Source: Pedobacter sp. KBS0701
Lineage (GTDB): Bacteria > Bacteroidota > Bacteroidia > Sphingobacteriales > Sphingobacteriaceae
Assembly (NCBI RefSeq): GCF_005938645.2
Contig: NZ_CP042171.1
Location: forward strand, 1,178,001 to 1,242,000
Length of the DNA stretch: 64,000 bases
Reading direction: 5' to 3'
Each line of letters opens with the position of its first letter. The stretch's first letter is position 1. The notes beneath the pieces are model-generated. The model was given only the letters and a program-made list of their open reading frames with translations, searched no databases and had not been told where the DNA came from. Below are positions 20,211-28,771 of this stretch, in pieces. Position numbers and translations under genes: made by a program.

Positions 20211-20888
20211 TCACTCAAAACTTCGCTTTCCATCAGTAACGTAGCTGTAAATTACCATATATTTGGTTCCGTTCTTTTGAAAATGCCCGATAGGAATATC
20301 GCCTTTTTCAAAGTAGGCCGATTTGCTTTCGAAAGGAATACCATAAAGAATGGTATTAGCTTCTGTTTGATGATAAACAACATCATTTCTGTTGTTTGCA
20401 ATAGCGATTAATGCTGATAAATTTTTGCTCGATCCTTTTTGGGTATATTTTGGATGGTGCGGGTGTTGATCGGCTAATACCCAGGAACCGGGTGCCATCG
20501 GTTTATAAAATTTGCCTAAAGGGATATCGAAACGGCGTGGTAAAAAGCAAGAGGCTATTGTGCCGTTGGTGGTGATGGTTCCGGTTTCTATAAAGAAATG
20601 GGTGATTTGAATCCAATGCCGGGTGAGCTGATACACATATTCCCGAATGGAGTTTTGCCCATCCTCTAAAAATTCTGCCCATCCGGTGTAGCGTGGCAAA
20701 GTCATCATGATTTCAGAAACATTCCCATCAATATGATGTAAGGTAGCCTTTACTGCGCAAATGGCAGGTAATACATTCATTTTGGCTGATTCAGCTGCAA
20801 CCTGGGCAGGGAGCTGTGTGTTTTGATTTTTAAAATTGTTGTTTCGCATAACATTGTTAAAAAGATCCTGGGTGCTGCGAAACAACAA
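20211..20888 (-). CDS. Uncharacterised protein
   Basis: 225 residues, no signal peptide or transmembrane helix. Aromatic and His-rich in the middle (QHPHHPKYTQKG) and rich in beta-type segments near the end (YMVIYSYVTDGKRSFE). A start at the internal Met (MRNNNFKNQ, residue 14) is equally possible. I do not recognise the family. It sits between a decayed protease and the retron locus, in a region of accessory DNA, and is transcribed away from the retron. Confidence 0.5.
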   Translation of the reverse strand: MLFRSTQDLFNNVMRNNNFKNQNTQLPAQVAAESAKMNVLPAICAVKATLHHIDGNVSEIMMTLPRYTGWAEFLEDGQNSIREYVYQLTRHWIQITHFFIETGTITTNGTIASCFLPRRFDIPLGKFYKPMAPGSWVLADQHPHHPKYTQKGSSKNLSALIAIANNRNDVVYHQTEANTILYGIPFESKSAYFEKGDIPIGHFQKNGTKYMVIYSYVTDGKRSFE

Positions 20889-21370
20889 TAAACTCTTTTC
20901 AGAGAAAATTTAGATACGGTGCCAAACCGCTCACCCAGGAATATTGTTAAAAATTGATTTGCTTATTTAATTGCTTCTCTGTCTAAGTTGAAAATTCTGT
21001 TTATTATTATTTCGCATAGGCAATTTAGAAAAAATAGCTCAAATCACAAAGTAAAATCTTAATTATTAAATTAAAGAGGGGCGTCACCCTTTCCCGATTT
21101 TTAAATCGGGATGAGAATCTATTTACTAAAGATGCTGAAACAAGTTCAGCAGGACGAACCGGACTGCAATGAATGCCTTTGAAATATAAGTGGGGAGGCT
21201 TTTTCTATACCTCAATTGTGAAATTAGGTAACTCGTTGTTACCATGAAATTATCTTGTTGGATTAATATTTCTTTCCTTTAAAACCCCTTACTTATTGTA
21301 AAAATAAAATTTAAAGATAACTTAAAAATTAGTTTCAAATTCGAAATATTTATTTCTATATTGCCCTCGG
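20889..21370. other. Intergenic spacer upstream of the retron
   Basis: About 480 nt. It contains a two-hairpin palindromic element at 21081-21156 (listed separately) and an AT-rich stretch from 21230. A TATATTG at 21357-21363 approximates the Bacteroidota -7 element (TAnnTTTG) and would start a transcript near 21370, at the edge of the putative retron RNA. No gene seen. Confidence 0.4.
21081..21156. repeat. Intergenic element with two hairpins
   Basis: CCCGATTT-TT-AAATCGGG at 21093-21110 is followed by GCTGAA-ACAAG-TTCAGC at 21134-21150, bracketed by GCGTCACCC and GGACGAAC. Elements of this make-up (GTCA-CCC start, TTCAGC hairpin) are common intergenic repeats in Bacteroidota genomes (recollection). 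Confidence 0.5.
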
Positions 21371-21373
21371 ATT

Positions 21374-21585
21374 AAAAAAATACCTTGCTTTTTCTGAATA
21401 AGAAAATGGTGATGTTTCGTCATCGATGAACTAATATTTGACACTCGGCACTACCTGCAATCTTTATGGGGAGAACACGTACCATACGTACGGTTTCGGT
21501 TCCATACTCCGCGAGTTTAACCGTACGTATGGTACGTGTTCTCTGGAGTTGATTGATATAGTCCTATGAAAATACGAAGGATTTT
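21374..21585 (+). ncRNA. Putative retron msr-msd RNA
   Basis: Structured, gene-free DNA directly in front of the reverse transcriptase on the same strand, where retrons carry their template RNA. Candidate a1 arm 21374-21386 (A-run, then TACCTT) can pair with candidate a2 AAGG-A-TTTT at 21577-21585, with one bulge. G387 of TTGC just after a1 fits the usual position of the branching guanosine. Short hairpins (TTTTCT/AGAAAA at about 21390-21406, GATG/CATC at about 21411-21424) could form the msr. The 25-bp hairpin at 21471-21543 is the likely msd. The boundaries and the a1/a2 pairing are my inference; RNA folding or sequencing would be needed to fix them. Confidence 0.65.
21471..21543 (+). repeat. 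Perfect 25-bp inverted repeat, probable msd stem
   Basis: The arm at 21471-21495 (GAGAACACGTACCATACGTA plus CGGTT) is exactly complementary to 21519-21543, with a 23-nt loop. No mismatch exists in 25 bp. Each arm itself contains ACGTAC twice. There is no T-run after it, so it is not a terminator. Confidence 0.9.
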
Positions 21586-21593
21586 AAATTCGG

Positions 21594-21624
21594 GCCCTGT
21601 TTTATCAAAAAGACAGGGCTTTTT
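21594..21624 (+). terminator. Intrinsic terminator between retron RNA and RT gene
   Basis: GCCCTGT (21594-21600) pairs with ACAGGGC (21613-21619) and is followed by five T. It ends 17 nt before the RT start codon. It could set the 3' end of the non-coding RNA while partial read-through supplies the RT message. Confidence 0.8.
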
Positions 21625-21641
21625 AACTAAAAAAGCTCCAA

Positions 21642-23171
21642 ATGTCAGAAAAACTGAGCCGACAACAAATCTACGACCGTATTCGGGCTACCTCTAAAGA
21701 AAGTTATATTCTTGAAGAAATGCAGCGTCTTGGTTTTTGGGAATCTTCTGATACGCCAGGTTTACCAGAAGTTTTAATTCATCGGGAACTTGTTGCAAAC
21801 CAGGAGCTGAATAACCTTTTGGCGCAGGATCGTAAATACCAGAATCAAGAAGCCATGCTGAAGGAAATGCGTAAAGCACGCATGAAACTGGCAAAAGAAA
21901 AAAGAGAAAAAACCAGGCAAAAAAACAAACAAAAGAAAGAAGATCAGGCTGCAAACTGGGCGAATATTCAACAACAGCAGATTATTTATTTGGGCGATGG
22001 CGTTTCAGGTGGCTTAAACCAAACAGAATCTGATGTTGAAACTTTGCAGAAATTTAATCTGCCGGTTTTTAATCAAATTGTTGATTTCGCATCGGCAATC
22101 GGTGTAGATTTATCCACTTTAAGATATTTGCTCTATCAAAGAAAAGTTTCCCGGATAAATCATTACCACACTTTCGAAATTCCTAAAAAAACAGGTGGGA
22201 AAAGGCTGATATCGGCACCAAAATCCAGACTAAAAGCTTTACAACTCTGGGTATTGGAGAATATTTTGAACCATATTGAAATTAATGACCATGTTCACGG
22301 CTTTATCAAAGAACGCTCCATCATCAGCAATGCGCAACCACATCTCGAAAAAGACATTGTTATTAATGTCGATCTAAAAGATTTCTTTCCAAGCATTAGT
22401 TATAAACGCGTAAAGGGGTTATTCAATAAATTGGGTTACTCAGAACAACTTGCTACGGTGTTTGGTCTAATTTGTACCTACGCAGAAACAGAACATGTAG
22501 AAATGGATGGCGTATCTTATTACGTGCAAAAAGGAAATCGTGTTTTACCACAAGGTTCTCCGGCTAGTCCGGCCATTAGCAATTTAATAGCTTTTAAACT
22601 TGATAAGAAAATCAAAGGATTAGCATCAAAATTCAACTTTATTTATACCCGATATGCCGATGATTTAAGTTTTTCAACATCGAAAGAAAACGAAAAAAAT
22701 ATTGCCAGTTTATTGTTCTTCCTTAAAAAAATAATTGAAGCTGAAGGTTTTACCATGCACCCCGAGAAAACGCATATCATGCGAAAAGGTAATCTGCAAA
22801 AGGTTACCGGCATTGTTGTAAATGAAAAATTAAATGTTCAGCGAGATCGACTGCGCAAATTTAGAGCACTTCTCCACAATATAGAATCGAACGGATGGAA
22901 AGACCAGAAATGGGGGAATGCCAAAAATCTGATTAATGCCGTTGAGGGTTACATCAATTTTGTGAAAATGGTAAATAAGAGTAAGGCTGCAGCTTTTAAA
23001 GCTCAGCTTGAAAATATTGTTGCTAAACATGGTTATCCGGTTATCGTGGAAGAGGTTGTAGAAGTTAAAACCGAAACTATTGTGGCAGAAATAGTACCTG
23101 AAGTTAAATTGGAAAATCCCATAAAACCATCAAGTGATGCCAAACAGTACGATTGGTGGAATATTCTTTAA
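21642..23171 (+). CDS. Retron-type reverse transcriptase
   Basis: 509 residues. An N-terminal extension of about 115 residues comes first; residues 60-105 are Lys/Glu/Gln-rich and look like a coiled coil. The RT domain covers about 145-430. It shows TFEIPKKTGGKRLI (RT1 region), DLKDFFPSI with the first catalytic Asp, LPQGSPASPAISN, and the catalytic YADD at 338-341 (RYADDLSFS). VTGIVVN follows, the VTG element of the thumb region typical of retron RTs. There is no maturase or HNH domain, so it is not a group II intron protein. No template/variable repeat pair is visible, so it is not a diversity-generating element. It should make msDNA from the upstream RNA. Confidence 0.92.
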   Translation: MSEKLSRQQIYDRIRATSKESYILEEMQRLGFWESSDTPGLPEVLIHRELVANQELNNLLAQDRKYQNQEAMLKEMRKARMKLAKEKREKTRQKNKQKKEDQAANWANIQQQQIIYLGDGVSGGLNQTESDVETLQKFNLPVFNQIVDFASAIGVDLSTLRYLLYQRKVSRINHYHTFEIPKKTGGKRLISAPKSRLKALQLWVLENILNHIEINDHVHGFIKERSIISNAQPHLEKDIVINVDLKDFFPSISYKRVKGLFNKLGYSEQLATVFGLICTYAETEHVEMDGVSYYVQKGNRVLPQGSPASPAISNLIAFKLDKKIKGLASKFNFIYTRYADDLSFSTSKENEKNIASLLFFLKKIIEAEGFTMHPEKTHIMRKGNLQKVTGIVVNEKLNVQRDRLRKFRALLHNIESNGWKDQKWGNAKNLINAVEGYINFVKMVNKSKAAAFKAQLENIVAKHGYPVIVEEVVEVKTETIVAEIVPEVKLENPIKPSSDAKQYDWWNIL

Positions 23172-23182
23172 ATGTTTTGTAT

Positions 23183-26100
23183 ATGAAACTCATTAAACAA
23201 AGTAAATTATTTTTTAAAGAAGGGAAATCTGATAAGGTATATGAGATTGATTTTTGTGAGCTTTCTGCAAACGAATTCCTAGTGAATTTTAGATACGGTA
23301 GGAGAGGAAGTACACTTAAAGAAGGAACCAAAACACCCGCTGCATTACCTTTGGCCAATGCTGAAGTGCTTTTTGCAGAATTGGAAAACGAAAAACGCAA
23401 AAAAGGTTATCAAACTGAAACGGAAGTGTTTATTGAACTCCCATCTTTAGATACCGTTGAACCTGATACTTTAAATGGTGCAATTTTGCAGCGCTTACAA
23501 GATGCTGTAGTGGGTAGAAACAGTTTCAGAACCGAATGGAAAACCAGTCGTGTAATTTGGAAGGCCGGCATGTTAAACCTGCAAGAGGCTATTCCTTTTA
23601 TTATCAAGCTGGCAACAAGAGGCAATGAAATGCAAACTTACGCAGCCCTGTATGCGTTAACTAAATTAAATGCGGTTACAGCCGGGCCGCTGTTTACTGC
23701 TCTGGCTAATAATGTTAAGCAAAAAAGTCATATCGTAAACCTGGCTTTTGAGGGGCTTTTAACTATTGCGAACGGAGCTGAACAGCAAAAGATTAGCAAT
23801 CAGTTATTAGAAAAGTTACCTGCAGAAATAAGATATGCTGTAGAAATAAACGATTTAGATTTGCTTAAGGCTACTTTAGATCAAAATATAAAAGATAAAG
23901 AGGTAGATTATTTTACCACACTTTATTTATTAGGCAAAGTGCAATCAACCTTGTTGCCGATACTTAATAGTGTATTGAAAACCTGCCCATATAAACCACC
24001 GTTTTTTAAACATCTCCGGGCAATTTACAAGTTAGCGCAATTAAGAAACGATGTAGCTACTTTGGCTATTTTATTTTATGGTTTCGAGAAACAACCTGCC
24101 ATGTTTAGGCGAACATATTCACTTGATTCTAATTACAGGCAATATTTAACCGCTATTGACCTCACCGTTAGGGTAGGTGCAGAGCTTAAAAATAAAGATA
24201 GTAAGCTGGCATTTTCCCAGTACACCAAAACCTATTTTCAGAAAAATGCTGTCGAATTTCTTAAAAATACCGGAGCAAGCAAAGATGCTTCAGCCTATTT
24301 AAAACTTGCAGTAAATACTTTATTGCAGTATAAGGAAAATGATTATTCTATTGCCGAAGAAAAGCCATTGAGCGAATACGGACGGTATGATTATAAGACG
24401 AAACAATACTCCTATTTAATTGTCAATTATCCCGAATGTTCGGAATCGTTACTGCTTTCTACCATCCTTTTTGGGAATGATCCGAAGCGCCAATTGCAAG
24501 CTAATTTAAGGTTTATAATTGATAGCAGAACAGTAACTAGTCCTGATTACTATTACAATGCGGCCAATGTTAGAGCGGTTGCTGCCACACCAAATACCGG
24601 TTTTAATAGTGATAACGGTGTTTCAGTAATTGATGCAGCTAAAAATATTTTTAAAAGCTTATTTGGTAAGAAAAATGTAACACCACCACCAGTTCTACCC
24701 GTGGTTGAGCAAAATACTGCTCCTAAAACAGTAGTAAACAGTACACTTCGTTTGGAGTTGTATCCTGAACTTTGGGATGCCATGCCCCAGGCTTACATTC
24801 AATTGTTAATGCAGGCTGAGATGAGTCGCATCCATCTTTTTGCCTACGAAAGGTTAATGGCTCATCCACAATATAACGAAATTATTCAGCGTTTTGATGA
24901 GCGTTCGATTTTGCAATTGCTAAATAGCAAGTTCGATTTACCAAATCAGTTCGGTTTCGAAATACTGAAAAATGAAGAAAGCAAGCTGGCTCAAAACCCT
25001 GTTTTTGTTGCCGAAATATTGGCTTGCAATAGTAGAAACGCCAGGCTTTGGGCGCAAGACCTGGTTAGCCGGAATATCGAATTGTATTTTAGTGATATTG
25101 AATTTTTGTTGATTGTGCTATTCAATGCTGAAGAGGAGAGCAAAAACTGGATCAATGAAACCTTGCAGAAATGTCTTTTTTCTGAGGATAGGGTACAGGC
25201 TATTTTAGGTAAAGCCATTACCGAACTACTTCATTTTGAAAATACAGACGACAACAATCTTCAAGCTAAAAATGCTATTGATCGTTTAGGTTTGTTTGCT
25301 GCAATGCAAATGGAAAAATTGAGTTGGAATATTGTAGAGCAGTTAATAACATCGGAATTGAATGCTAATAAAATTTTGGCGACGAAAATACTACTGAATA
25401 AGGTTAAAAAGGTTTCTCCAACGGAAATTCCGGTCTCTTTAACAAAAATGTTATTGCTTAGCGAATTTCCTGAAGTTCGCGACGGTGGTATTGAGCTATT
25501 AAGTCAATATCCTGACCATTTTGTTATTGAAAATATCCAAGTATTACTCAGCCTGATTGATAGTGGCGATGAGAAAGTTTTGGATGCTGTATTTAAAATT
25601 ATCGGGAAGCTATTTGCTCATCAACCCGAAATTGGGAATGCTATTGTGCCACATTTTGCTTATGCTTTAATGCGTAAAGAGAAGTTTGAAGGCGCACACA
25701 CGAGTTTAAGCGAATTTTTACTGCAAAATCTAAAGCCATACTGGAGCAGTGGCTTACAACCAAAAGAGATTACAAAACTAATTCACGCACAATACCGGAT
25801 TAGTCAGTTGGTTGGGTATGAAATTCTGAAAGTTTACAGTAACCCGGATCGTTTTTCTTTACGACAAATTATCTCTTTTGGTAGTCATGAAATTCTTGCC
25901 ATTCGCCAATGGAGCTGGAATTATTTTAAGCAAAATGTGTCCCGAATTCGGGAAGAAAGAACCCAATCACTTTACCTTTTGGATTCGAAATGGGACGATA
26001 CCAGGGCCTATGCTTTTCATTTTTTTAAAACCGGGTTTACCGAAGCAGATTGGGATCCGGATACTTTAATCGGGATTGTAGATTCAATTCGGCCAGATGT

Positions 26101-26527
26101 TGAAAGCTTTGGCAAGGAAATGATTACCAGGTTTTTTAATGCAGAACATGCTTTAGATTATTTAACGAAATTAAGTGAACATCCAAGCGTAAATGTTCAG
26201 ACTTTTGTAAGTAGTTACTTATCGATGTATGCTAAAGATAAGCCAGTTTTGCTACGAGAGTTAACGTTCTACTTCCGTTCAGCACTTACCCGCGTTAACA
26301 AAGGCAGGGTGGCCAAGGACCGTATTTTTAAATTCCTACATGAGGAATCGACGAAGAGCCTGGAAACTGCAATTTGGGCAGTAAGTATTTTGGATGATGT
26401 TTCAGCACAATCTACCATTCAGGATAAAGCTGTCTGCATCGATATTTTAACAAAAATTAAAACGCAATATCCTGATCTGGATATGCATCTTATCATCAAA
26501 AACGAAAGGCATGTTATTCAATTATAA
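23183..26527 (+). CDS. WGR domain + ARM/HEAT alpha-solenoid protein (retron-associated)
   Basis: 1114 residues from ATG 23183, 11 nt after the RT stop; an in-frame ATG at 23153 overlaps the RT end and is less likely. Residues 1-85 form a WGR-like domain (FFKEGKSDKVYEIDF, then FRYGRRGSTLKEGTKT); WGR domains in PARPs and related proteins contact DNA ends. The remainder is almost wholly helical, with repeated L-x-x-x-L pairs as in ARM/HEAT solenoids. It is broken by a Pro-rich linker at about residues 495-515 (TPPPVLPVVEQ). No catalytic motif is visible. It overlaps the next gene by 17 nt. I infer that it is the sensor/scaffold half of the retron effector. Confidence 0.8.
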   Translation: MKLIKQSKLFFKEGKSDKVYEIDFCELSANEFLVNFRYGRRGSTLKEGTKTPAALPLANAEVLFAELENEKRKKGYQTETEVFIELPSLDTVEPDTLNGAILQRLQDAVVGRNSFRTEWKTSRVIWKAGMLNLQEAIPFIIKLATRGNEMQTYAALYALTKLNAVTAGPLFTALANNVKQKSHIVNLAFEGLLTIANGAEQQKISNQLLEKLPAEIRYAVEINDLDLLKATLDQNIKDKEVDYFTTLYLLGKVQSTLLPILNSVLKTCPYKPPFFKHLRAIYKLAQLRNDVATLAILFYGFEKQPAMFRRTYSLDSNYRQYLTAIDLTVRVGAELKNKDSKLAFSQYTKTYFQKNAVEFLKNTGASKDASAYLKLAVNTLLQYKENDYSIAEEKPLSEYGRYDYKTKQYSYLIVNYPECSESLLLSTILFGNDPKRQLQANLRFIIDSRTVTSPDYYYNAANVRAVAATPNTGFNSDNGVSVIDAAKNIFKSLFGKKNVTPPPVLPVVEQNTAPKTVVNSTLRLELYPELWDAMPQAYIQLLMQAEMSRIHLFAYERLMAHPQYNEIIQRFDERSILQLLNSKFDLPNQFGFEILKNEESKLAQNPVFVAEILACNSRNARLWAQDLVSRNIELYFSDIEFLLIVLFNAEEESKNWINETLQKCLFSEDRVQAILGKAITELLHFENTDDNNLQAKNAIDRLGLFAAMQMEKLSWNIVEQLITSELNANKILATKILLNKVKKVSPTEIPVSLTKMLLLSEFPEVRDGGIELLSQYPDHFVIENIQVLLSLIDSGDEKVLDAVFKIIGKLFAHQPEIGNAIVPHFAYALMRKEKFEGAHTSLSEFLLQNLKPYWSSGLQPKEITKLIHAQYRISQLVGYEILKVYSNPDRFSLRQIISFGSHEILAIRQWSWNYFKQNVSRIREERTQSLYLLDSKWDDTRAYAFHFFKTGFTEADWDPDTLIGIVDSIRPDVESFGKEMITRFFNAEHALDYLTKLSEHPSVNVQTFVSSYLSMYAKDKPVLLRELTFYFRSALTRVNKGRVAKDRIFKFLHEESTKSLETAIWAVSILDDVSAQSTIQDKAVCIDILTKIKTQYPDLDMHLIIKNERHVIQL

Positions 26528-28169
26528 ATATAGCGGAAATACATCCATCAGTAATGATGCGAATGAAACAGCAATGAGTTTTGTGCCCGATGCGATGCGT
26601 GATCCAACTTTTTTTGTTGGAAAATTAAATAAGAAAATTGCATTTCGTGAAGCAATATCTACATTACACGATGTAGTTGTTTCTGATCTTCGCTACAAAC
26701 CAAAAGATAAAGCCGAATATAAAGCCTGGGCAGAAGAACAGGAAAAACTTTGGCTGGGCGAATACATGGCTGGTTTCCAGATTGAGCAGGTAAGAAACCG
26801 TATAGAAGAAATTAGAAACGATTTAAAGCAGATTTATCGGGAAAAAGATCGGGTACTCGGTCCATTTAACAAAGCAAAGAGCAGGTATTTCGATTATTTG
26901 TATAAAAATGACCGTGATGCCTGGATTGTTCTCGACCCGGTGATTACGGTTCATCCGGATGAGTTGTTTTTCGAATGTTTTAGTCAGGATGAATCTTCAT
27001 ACGGCAAGCTAAGCTGTAACTATAATGTGTTTACAGAGATTAATGAATTTAAATGCGGTACAACCAACATCGATTATTCGGCAGAACTATACGGCGAATT
27101 CCAAAAAATAAGAGGCTATAAGGATACATCATTTAAAATTGATCCATCGGGATTTGAGGCGAAAACCACCAACGAAGAGGTTTACAAGGAAATTAAAATA
27201 GACTTACCAGATTCGTGGGTGAGGGGCTTTTTGCAGGTAAGTGCAGCAATGACTTTGCCAGCAACTGCATTCGAATTGCATCCGATGGATGTTTTTAGCC
27301 TTTGCCAATACTTACGCCGTTTTAAAGAGACTGCTGGCCCGCGGGCCTTACGGTTTATTTTAGAACCGGGCAAACCAGTACGTTTGGTTATTGAACCCTG
27401 GTATGAAACCTTAACTTTCCATCGCTCCATTTATACGGGTTCGGAGGAAAAGACAATCAGAATCTGGGGCAGAAGAAGGTTAATGATTTTAGAACGTTTA
27501 ATTCCGATTGCGAAAAGCTTTAAAGTAGTTTTATTGGGATCTGGGCTGCCTTCTTTTTTTATGGCCGATTTGGGCGATATGACCTTTACGCTTGGATTGT
27601 CTGGCTGGACAAATAATGATTGGAGCAGGGCTGGTAATTTCGACTTAATGGCACCCCGTGGTAATGTAGATATACTAACCAAACAACGGGTTTTTACTAC
27701 TTTAAAAGAAACGTGGTTTGCATCGACAGCAGAAATAACAACAAAAACCGGACTCCGCTCTGCCGTGGTTTCTTCGGCATTAACGGCTTACACACAGGCT
27801 GGACGTGTAATTTACGATTTGAAACAGGGTGTTTATCGTGTAAGAGAGCTCAGTCAGGATCCGCTTGATTTTACTGCTTTGCGTTTTGGTAGCGAACAAG
27901 AAAAAATTGCGAACGAATTTATAGCGAAAGACCTTGTGAAAATTGCCACTAAAATAGAAAATGATACACTTGAAATAAAAGGCAAAGTGAAAACTAAAAA
28001 TGAAACTTTTAGTACGTTGGCTTTGATTGATAAAGACCAGCGTTTAATTGAAGGTACTTGCGAATGCGCTTTTTATCTAAGCAATAAACTTAAAAAAGGA
28101 CCTTGCGAACACATTTTGGCAACGAGAATGATGTTGCAAAACAATGCTGCTAAAGTTTCGGCTAACTAA
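26511..28169 (+). CDS. Winged-helix + SWIM zinc-finger protein (WHSWIM-type, retron-associated)
   Basis: 552 residues. The start codon at 26511 lies inside the end of the WGR gene, so the two are translationally coupled. The N-terminal 110 residues hold charged helices (EEIRNDLKQIYREKDRV). The middle is a mixed alpha/beta region of unknown type. About 392-455 look like a winged helix (TKTGLRSAVVSSALTAYTQAG). The C-terminus has the SWIM zinc motif C517-x-C519-x12-C532-x-H534. Retrons recorded as type XIII carry an ARM-repeat protein plus a WHSWIM protein (recollection of the published retron classification), which matches this pair. It is probably the toxic or DNA-acting effector; the activity is unknown. 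Confidence 0.8.
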   Translation: MLFNYKYSGNTSISNDANETAMSFVPDAMRDPTFFVGKLNKKIAFREAISTLHDVVVSDLRYKPKDKAEYKAWAEEQEKLWLGEYMAGFQIEQVRNRIEEIRNDLKQIYREKDRVLGPFNKAKSRYFDYLYKNDRDAWIVLDPVITVHPDELFFECFSQDESSYGKLSCNYNVFTEINEFKCGTTNIDYSAELYGEFQKIRGYKDTSFKIDPSGFEAKTTNEEVYKEIKIDLPDSWVRGFLQVSAAMTLPATAFELHPMDVFSLCQYLRRFKETAGPRALRFILEPGKPVRLVIEPWYETLTFHRSIYTGSEEKTIRIWGRRRLMILERLIPIAKSFKVVLLGSGLPSFFMADLGDMTFTLGLSGWTNNDWSRAGNFDLMAPRGNVDILTKQRVFTTLKETWFASTAEITTKTGLRSAVVSSALTAYTQAGRVIYDLKQGVYRVRELSQDPLDFTALRFGSEQEKIANEFIAKDLVKIATKIENDTLEIKGKVKTKNETFSTLALIDKDQRLIEGTCECAFYLSNKLKKGPCEHILATRMMLQNNAAKVSAN

Positions 28170-28230
28170 TTTAAAAGAGCTTTCTAAAGTTTTGACACCT
28201 GAATTTGAGAAAGGCTTTTCTTACGCTAAT

Positions 28231-28575
28231 CTAAGAGCCTGTTTAAAATTAAATAAAATTTATTTCGTATGTCAGTCTGAGGGTTAATTTTTTTGTTTAA
28301 AATCAATAGGAGTGAAGTACAATCGTCTTCTCTTATCCTACGCGCGGTCTTGCCCCGGCTACCGATGAAAAATCGGTACAGGTCCGCCGCCGCCGAAGGG
28401 CTCTTTCTTTTTTGATGTCAAAAAGACCAGCGAAGCTAGCTTGAATGCCATTAAAAACATAAAGACACATAAAAAACAAAAACAACGGCTGAAAATTTAT
28501 TCATTTGTTGTCTATAACTTTCAGCTGCATTCATGAAGGCTTCGCCGTTTTCCTTCGAAGCTAGTGGGTTGGAAA
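28231..28575. repeat. Dispersed intergenic repeat, copy B
   Basis: Second copy of the element at 17773-18005. The identical 44-nt core is at 28358-28401, with the ACCGAT/ATCGGT hairpin at 28361-28377. This copy has an extra segment (about 28425-28480) between the core and the GGCTGAAAATTT block. It lies immediately downstream of the retron operon. The remainder of the 28170-28771 spacer holds an imperfect hairpin near 28173-28220 that may be the operon terminator, and no gene. Confidence 0.75.
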
Positions 28576-28771
28576 GAAAAATCTTAATTATTAAATGAAA
28601 TCCCAGTTGCTGCAAACTGTCAGTTAAATTATTGAAAAATTAAAGTTGTGCGGAGCAGGATTACTAATAGGATAGATTTCATCCCATTTAAGCAACATAC
28701 TTCACGAATAAAATAATTGTCGTTATGACGTTTATTTCTTATTTTTGGTTAAACCAAACCTTAAATCAGCT

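Noticed and set aside
21471..21543. Terminator or insertion-sequence end
   Set aside because: No T-run follows and there is no transposase; its position in front of the RT fits msd better.
21642..23171. Group II intron or diversity-generating RT
   Set aside because: No maturase/HNH domain and no intron structure downstream; no template/variable repeat with A-biased changes was seen; the upstream hairpin and neighbours fit a retron.
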